64,000 bases of DNA from an uncultured Dysgonomonas sp. (GTDB lineage Bacteria; Bacteroidota; Bacteroidia; Bacteroidales; Dysgonomonadaceae). Every line of letters begins with the position of its first letter. Position 1 is the stretch's first letter. The translations under genes and the position numbers were made by a program. The notes beneath the pieces are model-generated. The model was given only the letters and a program-made list of their open reading frames with translations. It ran no database searches and had not been told where the DNA came from. Below, in pieces: positions 18,501-27,554 of the stretch. The stretch spans positions 2,920,692 to 2,984,691 of the forward strand of contig NZ_LT599032.1 of assembly GCF_900079725.1 (NCBI RefSeq). The letters are read 5' to 3'.

Positions 18501-21193
18501 GCCAGAAAGATGCCATCTGGATGCTTAAATTGAATGGTGGCGGCATAATCGACCATGAGGTCGGCGGAGGTAAAACGCTCATTATGTGCTGCGGAGCAAT
18601 GGAGATGAAGCGACTCGGATTGGTAAACAAACCCCTTATCACAGGGCTGAAAGCCAATGTTCACGAAATCGCTCAAACCTTTTGTACGGCATATCCCGAT
18701 GCCAAGGTACTCTATCCGGGTAAAGAAGATTTTACACCGCAGAACCGCAATCGTATTTTCAACGAAATGAAAAACAACAATTGGGATGCCGTGATTTTAA
18801 CACACGAGCAGTTCGGTATGATACCGCAATCTCCGGAGATACAACGAGGCATCTTGCAGGCTGAACTCGATAGCGTGGAGGAAAATCTCGAAGTGCTTCG
18901 TGCACAGGGTAAGGAGGTTTCAAGAGGGATGCTGAAAGGTTGTGAGAAACGAAAAGCCAATCTTGAAACAAAGTTAGAGGGAGTAGCTCATCAGATCGAA
19001 AACCGTAAGGATAATATGTCGGATTTTCGGATGATTGGCATAGACCATTTGTTCGTAGATGAATCTCACAAATTTAAAAATCTGACCTTTACCACCCGTC
19101 ACGACCGTGTAGCGGGCTTAGGAAATACCGAAGGCTCACAACGGGCACTCAATATGCTTTTTGCCCTGCGTACCATACAGGAACGCACAGGCAAGGATTT
19201 AGGGGCTACTTACTCGTCGGGGACAACGATTTCCAATTCATTGACTGAATTGTATCTGTTATTCAAATACCTGCGTCCCAAAGAACTGGAAAGGCAGGGT
19301 ATCAATACCTTCGATGCGTGGGCAGCGATCTTTGCCAAGAAAACCAAAGATTACGAGTTTTCGGTAACGAACCAGATTGTACAGAAAGAACGTTTCCGCT
19401 ATTTTATAAAAGTACCGGAGTTGGCTTCTTTCTATTCCGAAATTACCGATTACCGTACTGCACAAGATATAGGCATTGATCGTCCAGAAAAGAACGAGAT
19501 TCTGCACAATATACCACCGACACCCGACCAGCAGGAGTTTATCGGTAAGTTGATGGAGTTTGCCAAAACAGGGAATGCCACTCTTTTGGGACGTGCACCA
19601 CTTTCGGAACGGGAAGAAAAAGCGAAAATGCTGATAGCAACCGACTATGCCCGAAAGATGTCGCTCGATATGCGGATGATAGACCCTGATAAATACGGCG
19701 ACCATATAGATAATAAAGCAAGCCATTGTGCTGCCTCGATAGCGGATTACTACCAAAAGTACAATGCCCAGAAAGGCACACAGTTTGTCTTTTCAGATTT
19801 AGGAACATACAAGCCGGGGCAATGGAGTCCTTATACTGAGATTAAGCGCAAGTTGGTGGAGGATTACGGCATTCCTGCATCCGAAGTGCGATTTATTCAG
19901 GAGGCTACTAGCGAGAGAGCACGTAAAGCGATGATTAAGGATATGAACGAGGGTAAAATCCGTGTCATGTTCGGCTCTACCGAAATGTTGGGAACAGGTG
20001 TGAACGCTCAGAAGCGAGCAGTGGCCATTCATCATTTGGACGCACCGTGGCGTCCCTCAGATCTGGAACAGCGCGACGGACGAGCTATACGCAAAGGCAA
20101 CGAAATTGCAAAACTGTATGCTGACAATAAGGTAGATGTGAAAATCTATGCTGTGGAAAAATCACTCGATGCATATAAATTTGGCTTACTACACAACAAG
20201 CAACTATTTATTAAACAGCTTAAAAACAATAATTTGGGCACTCGAACCATTGATGAGGGCAGTATGGATGAGAAAAACGGTATGAATTTTTCTGAATATG
20301 TAGCTATCTTGTCAGGGAACACCGAATTATTGGAGAAAGCAAGAATAGAAAAAAAGATAGCTGCTTTGGACAGTGAAAAGCAGGCTTTCGTTCGGGGTAA
20401 ATCATCGAGCCGTTACAAGTTGGAAAATATTATGCAGACGGTAGAATCCAATAAAGGATATATTGATCGCATTTCCAAAGATGTGGAAGCATTCAATAAC
20501 CGGGTGCAGGTTGCTCCTGATGGTACACGGCTCAATCCTGTAAAATTGGATGGGTTTCAAGCTACTGATCCAGTTGCTATAGGTAAGAAACTGAATGAAA
20601 TAGCAGATAAAGCACGTACTCATGGAGCACATGAGAAAATCGGTTCGTTATATGGCTTTGATTTATTGGTAAAATCCGAAACTACAAATAAAGATGGTTT
20701 TGACCTGATACAAAACCGCTTTTTTATACGTGGCGAGGGGCAGATACTCTACAACTACAATTATGGGAGTCTGGCGGCAGACCCTAAAACTGCATCGTTA
20801 AACTTTCTGAATGCACTCGACAGTATGCCTAAACTTTTAGAGAAATACCAGACGGATACCGATAAGCGGATGCAGGATGTACCCGTTCTCAGGCAGGTAG
20901 TAGAAAGTATATGGTCAAAAGAGAATGACCTGAAGGGCTTGAAAACGGAACTTACCGCTTTGGAGCGTAAGATAGAGTTATCCTTAAAGCCCATTGAGCA
21001 AAGTGAGGGACAAGAAAATATTCCTGAAAAGAATCAGGTTCAATCTCAGAATAGCCCACAATCAACAGCGATTCAGGATGCCCCTATGCCAAATACTTTG
21101 CAAGGAGTGAAAGAAGTTATGGGGGACAGATTCGTTATTGGATCGGTGAGTAGTTCTCCGCCAAAGGATGAGAAAAGAGGTATGAAGCTCTAA
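15536..21193 (+). CDS. giant N6-DNA methylase / SNF2-type helicase fusion of the ICE
   Basis: The protein has 1885 residues. The methylase part carries SAM motif [12 protein letters not shown] at about 128-138 and the catalytic motif as ASNIPFGD (N-I-P-F instead of N-P-P-Y) at about 193-200. A Pro/Gln/Glu-rich linker spans about 390-600. The helicase part has Walker A HEVGGGKT (about 1006), a DESH box in [12 protein letters not shown] (about 1170) and motif [14 protein letters not shown] (about 1510). Proteins of this architecture are carried by Bacteroidales ICEs and are thought to protect or remodel incoming DNA (anti-restriction). It overlaps the DUF1896 gene by 11 bp and ends at a clear terminator. 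Confidence 0.9.
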   Translation: MAYNKKAHLRDNIEAIRIAFALDKEKRQATDDEKEKLSAYSGFGGIKAVLNPTAKQEDIQYWKASEHDLFPLVTELHQVLRDGAKDDTEYKRYVSSLKNSVLTAFYTPKPVVDALALALNNSGIKPQRFLEPSAGAGAFIASFKETAPDAEVTGFEKDLLTGKILSHLHPQDNIRIEGYEKMEGRYAQHYDVIASNIPFGDVAVFDPLLSKHDIPAVSQSTKAIHNYFFTKSVMAAHEGGLIAFITSQGVLNSEQNKPIREHLMNSCNVVSAIRLPNNLFAEEAGTEVGSDLIILQRKNTTILPSQRQQDFIESRKLSNGISVNNLFKDFDRVIQTDVKVGTDPYGKPAMEFTHSGGTEAIAATLYRMLNEDFSKHLDLEHYLFHASEKQEQQTTVASVQEISVSDMVELSPKSAYEPIEEDLVLFHPFAEARNRKAWAELSEQERKVVVEPHIDQAKEETKAVPTTEKKDTIIKDEASGLFVNTNTGEVIEQKEVPPPDMQQQPIVSLYDLFGFSAEERSQIKQPKRSRRRMPIPQPKASQQKEVQPKIPTTSKPSETPEQRAERLEKERAERLKPIPMPMPENGLPKHYKDGSLVTDTDNRIGYLRDMDKHQPMFHPLELSPNEQKRASLYIEIRDTYNHLYNNEADTLKENPALRQMLNRLYDDFIQKFGNLNDAKNLDLIKMDATGREILSLERYREGKAIKADIFERPVAFNPDEISKVDNAYEALVSSLNKYGAVNPDYMVSLTGGTKEELFDELKGKIYFNPLIYGYEVADKFISGNVVSKADEIELFFNRNPEKRIEESLNALREAIPKPIAFDDLDFNFGERWIPTGIYAAFASHLFETDVNIHYAQSRDEFSINSNTKNAKISDQYAVKGESRTFDGIALMRHALHDTTPDITKTVRVDGKDTKVRDGEAIQLANTKIDEMRNGFSDWLREQAPEFKDRLADMYNRTFNCFVRPEYDGSHQTFPGLDLKGLGIPDLYKSQKDAIWMLKLNGGGIIDHEVGGGKTLIMCCGAMEMKRLGLVNKPLITGLKANVHEIAQTFCTAYPDAKVLYPGKEDFTPQNRNRIFNEMKNNNWDAVILTHEQFGMIPQSPEIQRGILQAELDSVEENLEVLRAQGKEVSRGMLKGCEKRKANLETKLEGVAHQIENRKDNMSDFRMIGIDHLFVDESHKFKNLTFTTRHDRVAGLGNTEGSQRALNMLFALRTIQERTGKDLGATYSSGTTISNSLTELYLLFKYLRPKELERQGINTFDAWAAIFAKKTKDYEFSVTNQIVQKERFRYFIKVPELASFYSEITDYRTAQDIGIDRPEKNEILHNIPPTPDQQEFIGKLMEFAKTGNATLLGRAPLSEREEKAKMLIATDYARKMSLDMRMIDPDKYGDHIDNKASHCAASIADYYQKYNAQKGTQFVFSDLGTYKPGQWSPYTEIKRKLVEDYGIPASEVRFIQEATSERARKAMIKDMNEGKIRVMFGSTEMLGTGVNAQKRAVAIHHLDAPWRPSDLEQRDGRAIRKGNEIAKLYADNKVDVKIYAVEKSLDAYKFGLLHNKQLFIKQLKNNNLGTRTIDEGSMDEKNGMNFSEYVAILSGNTELLEKARIEKKIAALDSEKQAFVRGKSSSRYKLENIMQTVESNKGYIDRISKDVEAFNNRVQVAPDGTRLNPVKLDGFQATDPVAIGKKLNEIADKARTHGAHEKIGSLYGFDLLVKSETTNKDGFDLIQNRFFIRGEGQILYNYNYGSLAADPKTASLNFLNALDSMPKLLEKYQTDTDKRMQDVPVLRQVVESIWSKENDLKGLKTELTALERKIELSLKPIEQSEGQENIPEKNQVQSQNSPQSTAIQDAPMPNTLQGVKEVMGDRFVIGSVSSSPPKDEKRGMKL

Positions 21194-21201
21194 ATGAAGA
21201 T

Positions 21202-21230
21202 GACCGTAGAATAATTCTGCGGTCTTTTTG
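21202..21230 (+). terminator. intrinsic terminator after the methylase-helicase gene
   Basis: The stem GACCGTAGA / TCTGCGGTC (one G-T pair) has an ATAAT loop and spans 21202-21224. A TTTTT run follows directly on the plus strand. Confidence 0.85.
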
Positions 21231-21231
21231 T

Positions 21232-21975
21232 TTAAGATATATAATGAAAATTATGTCTCCTAAATTTTTTTGTAAGATGAAATTTATAGCAAAGCCATAC
21301 TACATCATTTTCAAGTTGTTTTATTGAAGTCAATTCCAACGATTGACCTTGTGCTGGCAGCTCATCAATCTCGCCTTTATATTCAAATATGGCAGGCACA
21401 CCTGAAAGCCCATCTAAGCTCGGACAGATAAAAAGGCTTAGTTCATCTATCAATCCAGCTTTAAGAAATAGTCCGTTTATAATTCCGCCACCTTCTAGCA
21501 AAATGGTCTTAAATCCAAAATCATCAGCTAGGACATCTAGCGCTCTTTTCAAGTTATTCCCATCATGTCCGGCAAAAAGATAGGATACTTGCTTTTCTTT
21601 CAGATGTTGGAGGTATTCTTTTGATACTTTTTCGCTGAGAATCGATATGTAATTATTGTCACCTGTATTGTCATAGAGTATTTTTCCATTTGGATCAAGG
21701 ACTATATAAGTATTTGTCTTGTCTGGCTTAGCTATGAAAGTCTCTGTTTCATCAGTAGGAGGATAATCTTTGTGGTCAAATGTATCTTTGAAATACATTG
21801 CTTGAAGAGTTGGACGTCCGATAAGTGACGCATCCCCATTAAGCTGCTCGGATAGTGCGACGTATTGATTTATCAAATCATCATGGCTTTTACCATTGAG
21901 AGGAAGGCTGTAACGATAAGGCATAAGTCTACCATCAACTGAACTCATCATATGACAAATTACTTTTGGCTTCAT
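21232..21975 (-). CDS. RibD C-terminal/dihydrofolate reductase-like protein (ICE cargo)
   Basis: The protein has 247 residues. The N-terminal VICHMMSSVDGRL and the later ILLEGGGIINGLFLKAGLID (about 161-180) are the substrate/cofactor-site blocks of the RibD_C (pyrimidine reductase/DHFR-like) fold. LIGRPTLQAMYF at about 57-68 is also typical. The enzyme should be an NAD(P)H-dependent reductase, but the substrate is unclear: true riboflavin enzymes have an extra deaminase domain, which is absent here. It is convergent to the methylase-helicase gene and therefore probably cargo, as at the other junctions. Confidence 0.8.
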   Translation of the reverse strand: MKPKVICHMMSSVDGRLMPYRYSLPLNGKSHDDLINQYVALSEQLNGDASLIGRPTLQAMYFKDTFDHKDYPPTDETETFIAKPDKTNTYIVLDPNGKILYDNTGDNNYISILSEKVSKEYLQHLKEKQVSYLFAGHDGNNLKRALDVLADDFGFKTILLEGGGIINGLFLKAGLIDELSLFICPSLDGLSGVPAIFEYKGEIDELPAQGQSLELTSIKQLENDVVWLCYKFHLTKKFRRHNFHYIS

Positions 21976-22123
21976 ATTTTGTCGCTTTAATTTTTCATGT
22001 ACAAAGATAGCTGAGTATTCCTTTGTATCACGAAAACATCTCCGAATTTAGCAATGATTAAGTATGAATATAAAATAATTATCACTTGTTGAGTAACTTC
22101 GACTAAAAAAACAACTAACCTAA

Positions 22124-22438
22124 TTATTCTGTTTCATTATTATCGACACCATCTCTAAAATGATCACGAATAAATTTCTCTACGTTTTTCTCTGTGTAAA
22201 ATATCTTGTGATGGATGGTTATATAGGTCAGTTCTCCAGCCGAGCGGTAACGCTGCAATGTTCGTTTGCTTACGTTCAGCATTTGACACAAGTCTTGATT
22301 GTCTAAAAGCCGTTCGCCATTTAATACGTTATGCCGTCCACTCATTATATCCATAAATTTATCTAATCGGTCAAAGCGTCCCATGAATTGCTCGAACCAC
22401 GCCTGCATGAAATCCCTTATGCCTTCGTCCTCGCTCAT
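22124..22438 (-). CDS. excisionase-like helix-turn-helix protein 2
   Basis: The protein has 104 residues. A helical N-terminus (about 8-45) precedes an excisionase/MerR-like HTH, LLDNQDLCQMLNVSKRTLQRYR, at about 44-65. A beta-wing follows (ELTYITIHHKIFYTEKNVEKF). It overlaps the upstream HTH gene by 4 bp (ATGA), so the two are co-translated. Pairs of this kind, next to rteC, correspond to the Xis/HTH pair that controls excision and transfer-gene expression in CTnDOT-like elements. The exact role is inferred from context. Confidence 0.8.
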   Translation of the reverse strand: MSEDEGIRDFMQAWFEQFMGRFDRLDKFMDIMSGRHNVLNGERLLDNQDLCQMLNVSKRTLQRYRSAGELTYITIHHKIFYTEKNVEKFIRDHFRDGVDNNETE

Positions 22439-22749
22439 GGCTTGCCTCCTTTCTTATTCTTCTTTACCATAAGTCCGGGTAATAGACGTTTGACCTCTGC
22501 CAACAGATACCACACTCTTCCTCCCCTGATTGAATAGGCTATTTCTCCGTTACTGCGTAGCCGTTGCATAGTACGTCTGCTTACCCGCAATATGGTGGCG
22601 GCATCTTGATCACTCAACCAAACCTCAGATGGATCGAACTGTTGTAGGATGGTATTTTCTTTCTCTTGTTTTTGGACAAAAGAATGAATCTTATCTATTT
22701 TTTGTAGCAGTATTTTATAGGCTTCCGATTCTATGCTTATTACTTTCAT
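22435..22749 (-). CDS. excisionase-like helix-turn-helix protein 1
   Basis: The protein has 104 residues. After a coiled-coil-like N-terminus (about 7-35) comes the HTH WLSDQDAATILRVSRRTMQRLR (about 43-64), then the wing EIAYSIRGGRVWYLLAEVKRLL. The tail is very basic (KKNKKGGKP). It is a paralogue of the gene it overlaps. The promoter should lie within 22750-22920, where one half of an 11 bp inverted repeat is found. It is most like Xis2c/Xis2d-type small DNA-binding proteins of Bacteroides ICEs. Confidence 0.8.
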   Translation of the reverse strand: MKVISIESEAYKILLQKIDKIHSFVQKQEKENTILQQFDPSEVWLSDQDAATILRVSRRTMQRLRSNGEIAYSIRGGRVWYLLAEVKRLLPGLMVKKNKKGGKP

Positions 22750-22804
22750 ACTCGTAACTTATTGATTTTATGCAAAGTTCAAGCGTTTTTTGATACTTGA
22801 TAAC

Positions 22805-22995
22805 GAGGTCGGTATTACTTTTTTTGAATATTTTTGTAAATAGCTTATTTGTAATCGAATATAAGTGAATTTTCTCCGAAAAAGGGAGATGAAAAATACG
22901 GAAAAGGTCAGTATAATGCATATTTTAAACCAAAACACCCGATTTTGATGCTAATTCAGCTCAAAATCGGGTGTTTAAGGATACATACCGACCTC
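22805..22995. promoter_or_regulatory. inverted repeat flanking the rteC/xis intergenic region
   Basis: GAGGTCGGTAT (22805-22815) and its exact reverse complement ATACCGACCTC (22985-22995) bracket the rteC terminator and the promoter region of the HTH operon. The right copy lies inside a shorter palindrome, ATACCG-ACCT-CGGTAT (22985-23000). In CTnDOT, RteC activates the excision operon through inverted repeats upstream of its promoter, so these are candidate RteC sites. The binding is inferred. Confidence 0.45.
22933..22976 (-). terminator. rho-independent terminator downstream of rteC
   Basis: A perfect 16 bp stem, AAACACCCGATTTTGA (22933-22948) with TCAAAATCGGGTGTTT (22961-22976), has a 12 nt loop. 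It lies 27 bp beyond the rteC stop in the leftward direction, followed by a TTTGG/T-rich tail on the minus strand. Confidence 0.8.
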
Positions 22996-23002
22996 GGTAT
23001 TA

Positions 23003-23833
23003 TTATTTTCTACCCATACGCCGCAATAGGGCATCTTTTAACTTGTCAAGAAATGGCGTAGGGTTATTCCGTATTTTCAAATCGCCAAGAGTTCGTGAAA
23101 GATTACTGTCTAATTGGATATTGAATACATTTTGTATGTAATCGTAAAGCTGTGTTAACGGTACATCTCCAAACATTCCGGCACTATCCCAAGAAAAAAT
23201 TTGTTCCTGCAATTCAGCTTTACTGCCCATCCATGTCTTCTTAGTAGCAGGAAAATTAAACGTGCCAAATTTCATTCCATTGTCATTCAATAGTTCTATT
23301 TCCTGCATCAGATAAGCAGAAAGCATATCGTTAGCCATGATTTTAGCCACTTTAAAGTCACAGTTTGTAGAAAAATTCGGATCGAGTTCATAATAAAAGG
23401 TTTCTAAATATTGCTCAGTATCCACTCTGCCACGTAAAAAGTAAAGAGAGTCTAGATGGGTAGAGCCAGATCGATAGTAACGAACAAAATCTAAGCGCTT
23501 GTTTGTGTATTTGTTTATTGCTTCCAATTCTTCATACAAATATTCTTTTTGTGTACAGGTTCCAGCAACAGGACGGTTTATTTCTATATTATACAGTTTA
23601 CGATAATAAATCAGCCGATAGCAAAACTTGGGTTTTGTTTCTTTGAAAAAAAGAATTTCTTCAGCTTCATCCTGAAAATGGTAGGAAAGTATGAAATTCT
23701 TTAACCTATCAAAAACCGTTGCTAGAATATGAGAGGCTTCAAGGGACTTTTTCAGTATGTTACTATTTGAGTATTCAATATTTTCTATTATTTCGTCTGT
23801 TTCTTTACGTAATGTGGCAATATATTCAAGCAT
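23003..23833 (-). CDS. rteC: RteC family regulatory protein
   Basis: The protein has 276 residues. The family core is visible as ILFFKETKPKFCYRLIYYRKLYNIE (about 65-89, quoted in part) and, further on, YRSGSTHLDSLYFLRG (about 123-138), both diagnostic of RteC. In CTnDOT, RteC is a DNA-binding activator that triggers expression of the excision genes. The gene is adjacent to the two excisionase-like genes and in the same orientation. The classic rteA/rteB partners are not found here; the adjacent two-component pair is of a different (LytTR) type. Confidence 0.9.
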   Translation of the reverse strand: MLEYIATLRKETDEIIENIEYSNSNILKKSLEASHILATVFDRLKNFILSYHFQDEAEEILFFKETKPKFCYRLIYYRKLYNIEINRPVAGTCTQKEYLYEELEAINKYTNKRLDFVRYYRSGSTHLDSLYFLRGRVDTEQYLETFYYELDPNFSTNCDFKVAKIMANDMLSAYLMQEIELLNDNGMKFGTFNFPATKKTWMGSKAELQEQIFSWDSAGMFGDVPLTQLYDYIQNVFNIQLDSNLSRTLGDLKIRNNPTPFLDKLKDALLRRMGRK

Positions 23834-24017
23834 ATTATATCTTATTAAAAAAATAATTTGTTTGCCTTTACCTCTCAGAATAGATACCTCCCACTAAAAA
23901 TCCATGTAATTCAGGGTATTAGATTATTTTGCCTTTTACCTATCTACCTCGATCTGGATTAAAGAAAATTATAAGGTACAACTCTTTAATATCTCATTTG
24001 ATTTATGAAATAACTAT

Positions 24018-24779
24018 TTAGACACTTTCCAACCAATTTAAAAAATCGCTTGCCTTTGCCTTACTAACCACAATCGTTTCGGGAGTTTCTTCTTTTAGCT
24101 TGATAGCAAGTTTCCTTGAAAAATATCGTTCTATACTTAATACTGCGTCCCTATTGATTAGGAATTTTCTATTAGCTCGATAAAATATTTGTGGATCTAC
24201 ATTCCGCTCTAAATCATCAAGGCTCGAAGAAATGGAATAGCGTTGATGATTGAAAGTTAAGATTTTCACCATAGTATTATCAAGATAGAAAAAAGCAATA
24301 TCCTTTACCGGTATAGGAATGATTTTCTCTCTTTGATTGACCAATAAAGCAGTTTTATATAAGTATTTTAATTTATGTGACAATGCGTCAATATCCTTAG
24401 ACGTCTGGGCTGGTGCAAAGACAGATTTCATCTGTTCATATTTCTCCAATGCAGTTCCAATCTTGGATTTTGTAATTGGTTTTAATATATAACTTACTGC
24501 ACTGGTTTCAAAAGCATTTACCATATATTCATCAAATGCTGTACAGAAAATAATGGGACATTTCGGTGTAATCTTATTATAGATATCGAAGCACATTCCA
24601 TCAGCTAACTGTATGTCCGAAAATATTAAATCCGGATGTATATGCTTCGACAGATATATAATTGCATTTTTAACAGAATCTATTATACCAACGATTTGTA
24701 TGTTATAATCCAATGCTAAAAGGATTCTTTCCAATTCCTTGGCCGCTTTTATTTCATCTTCTATTATGAGAACTTTCAT
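24018..24779 (-). CDS. LytTR-family response regulator
   Basis: The protein has 253 residues. The receiver domain (about 1-120) has the acidic pocket IIEDE and phospho-acceptor Asp55 in LIFSDIQLADG, plus the conserved Lys in YILKPI (about 96-101). The LytTR DNA-binding domain (about 145-250) includes DIAFFYLDNTMVKILT and FYRANRKFLINRDAV. It overlaps the kinase gene upstream by 26 bp. LytTR proteins bind direct repeats about 21 bp apart, and two such pairs lie in the 260 bp between the kinase gene and the divergent outer-membrane gene. Confidence 0.93.
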   Translation of the reverse strand: MKVLIIEDEIKAAKELERILLALDYNIQIVGIIDSVKNAIIYLSKHIHPDLIFSDIQLADGMCFDIYNKITPKCPIIFCTAFDEYMVNAFETSAVSYILKPITKSKIGTALEKYEQMKSVFAPAQTSKDIDALSHKLKYLYKTALLVNQREKIIPIPVKDIAFFYLDNTMVKILTFNHQRYSISSSLDDLERNVDPQIFYRANRKFLINRDAVLSIERYFSRKLAIKLKEETPETIVVSKAKASDFLNWLESV

Positions 24780-25779
24780 TGCTTATAACTGGGAGTTTTA
24801 TTGTAAATGTTATATCAGACTTTTCTATAAGTATATCTCGGTCAAACAATAATTTATAACGTTGTGCAACATTATTCAATCCTATTCCCGTAGAATATTG
24901 AGTAGATAATTTAGGTTGAAGATCATTTGCAATAATCAAATAGTCTTTACTTGTATTATAAAGATAAATTTTCAGAGGTTTAGATATTGACGCGATATTA
25001 TGCTTAATTGCATTTTCAATTAATAGCTGCAAGGTGAGAGGTGGTAATAGCGTATTTAATAAATCCTTATCTACTTGTATATTGATATCTATAGCATTTT
25101 CCAAGCGGGATTTAATAATATAGAGATAAGATTGAATAAAATCAAGTTCTTCTTTTAATGATACAATGTTCTTCTTTTCCAATAGCAAGACGTACCGATA
25201 TACCTGAGCCAGTTCTGAAACATAATCTTTAACTTTTTCCTCTTGTGTCAATGTACTAAGAGTATTCAAGGTATTAAATAAAAAATGTGGGCTTAACTGC
25301 TCTTTCATCGACGATAAGTTTGCTTCTAATTGTATTTGCTTCAATTGTATGATTTCGATGCTATTCTTTTGCTTCTGATTTAATACATGAAGATGATATA
25401 ATATAAAAAAGTACAAACTGTTTAGAAGTATTCCCCTAAATATCACATTGATATATGCTTCACTCCTTTGAAGGAGAATAACCTGCAACGTTTCCAACTG
25501 AAATAAACCTAGTATCCCGTCATGAACAATGAATCCTACCAAGGATACCCCTATAATACATCCTATAACATATAATTTATTTTCTATGAATTTATTTCCT
25601 GACCTGTATAATAGCGCATTTAAAATCACAATATTGAAAAAACAATAAAAAAAATTTGATATAATAATTTGTAATGTATTAGATAATGTAAGGTCTATTC
25701 TGATGACTCTAAATGATAACCCGATAAGAGACAGAGCCAATGAGATAAAAAGGTTTAATTTCCATTTAATATTTTCCAT
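24754..25779 (-). CDS. LytS/YehU-type sensor histidine kinase
   Basis: The protein has 341 residues. Four hydrophobic segments lie at about 8-30, 37-58, 70-92 and 110-131, then a coiled linker. The His_kinase motif QLSPHFLFNTLNTL contains phospho-acceptor His165. The N box LQLLIENAIKHNI (about 253-265) and G box GIGLNNVAQRY follow. There is no separate sensory domain, so it probably senses within or at the inner membrane. It is translated together with the LytTR regulator (26 bp overlap) and is divergent from the barrel gene at 26039. Confidence 0.92.
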   Translation of the reverse strand: MENIKWKLNLFISLALSLIGLSFRVIRIDLTLSNTLQIIISNFFYCFFNIVILNALLYRSGNKFIENKLYVIGCIIGVSLVGFIVHDGILGLFQLETLQVILLQRSEAYINVIFRGILLNSLYFFILYHLHVLNQKQKNSIEIIQLKQIQLEANLSSMKEQLSPHFLFNTLNTLSTLTQEEKVKDYVSELAQVYRYVLLLEKKNIVSLKEELDFIQSYLYIIKSRLENAIDINIQVDKDLLNTLLPPLTLQLLIENAIKHNIASISKPLKIYLYNTSKDYLIIANDLQPKLSTQYSTGIGLNNVAQRYKLLFDRDILIEKSDITFTIKLPVISNESSHNRR

Positions 25780-25824
25780 GGTGACAAAATTAAAGAATAA
25801 GATTTATAACAAGTAAAGATTTAT

Positions 25825-25981
25825 CTTTTAAACGGGCAATATTGCCTTTTAAGCGGACATTTTTTTATTTGACACAGAAAAATAATTCTCCCTTTCCACC
25901 TTATAAAAAGTCTTATAAATATTGATATTCATTTAAATACGGACTTTGCCCGCTTCATCCCTTAAATAGCCCGCCTCACAA
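25825..25981. promoter_or_regulatory. two pairs of 21-bp-spaced repeats, candidate LytTR operators
   Basis: CTTTTAAACGGGCA (25825-25838) and CTTTTAAGCGGACA (25846-25859) match at 12 of 14 positions and start exactly 21 bp apart. About 90 bp further, TGCCCGCTT (25947) and AGCCCGCCT (25968) form a second pair in the opposite orientation, again 21 bp apart. A 12 bp palindrome GGCAATATTGCC (25835-25846) bridges the first pair. Spacing of two helical turns is the hallmark of LytTR targets, and the sites lie between the regulator operon and the divergent barrel gene. Confidence 0.65.
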
Positions 25982-26038
25982 AAAAACTGCTTTTTTAGTA
26001 TTGGATGTATAACTTCTTTTGTATCAAAAAAGTTTGTT

Positions 26039-27007
26039 ATGAAAAAAAGTTTGTTATGCATTATTGCTTTTGTTTTATCGGTGACACTCTATGGTCAGGA
26101 AAATAAATCTCCATTATCAAAAGCAACAGAGAAGGTAACAGATAAATTTCCTCCGGCGCGAATGATAGATGTGGAATATCAGCAGACATTTCCTTCCGAT
26201 TTTGAGTCAAAGTTATTCAAAAAAGAATATAAAGAAGGAGAAATCAAAAGACGTGATAATATCCAGATTACGGTAAATATTCCCGTAATAAAAAAGCAGC
26301 GATGGGCAATAAAGACCTCCGTGCTATATCGGTACAACTATTTTGATCATGGAAATATAGTTTATAAAGGTGATCCTGATTTAGATATATTCGGGAATAA
26401 TTCAGATTTACATTACATTGCCGGAATAACAAGCTTTTCTTATACTTCTAAATTATTTGGTAAACCTGCCATATATAATGTATCCCTAGGTGTAGACGGA
26501 AGTCATAAAGACGTAGAAGCCTTTAAAGCTGCTTCGGCAGGAATATTAGTTCTAAAAGCAGACCGTCGGACAACGATCACTGCCGGTTTAGCGGTTAATT
26601 ATGATCCCGCCTCATTAAGTCCTGTTATACCAATTTTTACACTTGAACATAAAATCAGACCGGATTTCATTTTGGATGTTGCTATCCCGCAAAGGATCAT
26701 GGTAAAGAAGGGTATAGGCAAGAACAGCCGACTATCCCTGGGCAGTGAATTGAAATCTAACATCTTTTATATATATCCTGAAAAAGAAGCTTATTCAAAA
26801 AGTTATTACCACAGGGAGATTCAACTTAAATCAGGTTTTACATATGAATATCGAATGAACTCTTTCATAATCTATGGCAAAACCGGATTGGTTAATACTA
26901 TCGACTCCAAAGTTTACAAAACAGGAGAAACAGGCAGCAAGTATATTTATTCATCCAAAAATGACCCGGGCTTCTATTTCAGCGCAGGGGTATCATTTAA
27001 TCCATAA
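26039..27007 (+). CDS. outer-membrane beta-barrel protein (DUF6268-like)
   Basis: The protein has 322 residues. A signal peptide (about 1-19, ending in LYGQ) precedes a basic, Pro-containing linker and then alternating beta-strand patterns to a terminal segment FYFSAGVSFNP. It has an aromatic-rich barrel composition and no plug domain. It stands divergent to a LytTR two-component pair with direct-repeat operators between them and just before a MarR-RND operon, so it is probably a regulated envelope component. DUF6268 membership is a guess from general similarity. The substrate is unknown. Confidence 0.6.
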   Translation: MKKSLLCIIAFVLSVTLYGQENKSPLSKATEKVTDKFPPARMIDVEYQQTFPSDFESKLFKKEYKEGEIKRRDNIQITVNIPVIKKQRWAIKTSVLYRYNYFDHGNIVYKGDPDLDIFGNNSDLHYIAGITSFSYTSKLFGKPAIYNVSLGVDGSHKDVEAFKAASAGILVLKADRRTTITAGLAVNYDPASLSPVIPIFTLEHKIRPDFILDVAIPQRIMVKKGIGKNSRLSLGSELKSNIFYIYPEKEAYSKSYYHREIQLKSGFTYEYRMNSFIIYGKTGLVNTIDSKVYKTGETGSKYIYSSKNDPGFYFSAGVSFNP

Positions 27008-27107
27008 AAGCATATTAAATTCTGACATACAATAAGTTGCGATCTTATAATATGCATACTTATAATTAATGGTATTAGTAAACAATAACTATAAGACTAA
27101 ATAAAAA

Positions 27108-27548
27108 ATGTATGAAAGTAATATTGTAGCAATAGACCATTTATTTAATCAGGTGATTAAATTATGGACCAAGAGGAAAAAGCAAGTTCTGGATAATTGC
27201 GGGCTTACACATTCCCAATTCGAGATACTATCCGCTATTTATCATTTCACAGTAAGCCGGCAGGAGATCATACAGATCGATCTTTCCGAAAAAACCGGTA
27301 TAGATCCGATGACTACTTCTACGATTCTTCGCAATCTGGAGAAAAAGCAGTTTGTAACACGTATGAGAGGGACAGAGAATACCCGGGTAGTATATATAAA
27401 ACTAACAGCAGAAGGTATAGATGTTTATAAATGTGCATTCAGCAGTATTTCCGAGATGAATAATTCTCTGTACTGCAGAGTAAATCGAAATAACTTAGTA
27501 AAACAATTACGACTCCTTTCGGACGAATTATGTAAAATAAATAATTAA
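27108..27548 (+). CDS. MarR family transcriptional regulator
   Basis: The protein has 146 residues. The winged helix is visible as LTHSQFEILSAIYHF, then IDLSEKTGIDPMTTSTILRNLEKK (recognition helix, about 64-87) and the wing RMRGTENTRVVYIKLTAEG. It starts a five-gene rightward series (MarR, membrane fusion protein, RND pump, outer-membrane factor, phospholipase). The membrane-fusion gene follows after 6 bp. It probably represses the pump operon and responds to a pump substrate, as MarR proteins commonly do. Confidence 0.9.
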   Translation: MYESNIVAIDHLFNQVIKLWTKRKKQVLDNCGLTHSQFEILSAIYHFTVSRQEIIQIDLSEKTGIDPMTTSTILRNLEKKQFVTRMRGTENTRVVYIKLTAEGIDVYKCAFSSISEMNNSLYCRVNRNNLVKQLRLLSDELCKINN

Positions 27549-27554
27549 AATAAG

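Noticed and set aside
22715-22921. 68-codon minus-strand ORF ahead of the HTH gene
   Set aside because: It overlaps the start of the HTH gene, covers its promoter region and the inverted-repeat half-site, and shows no family pattern.
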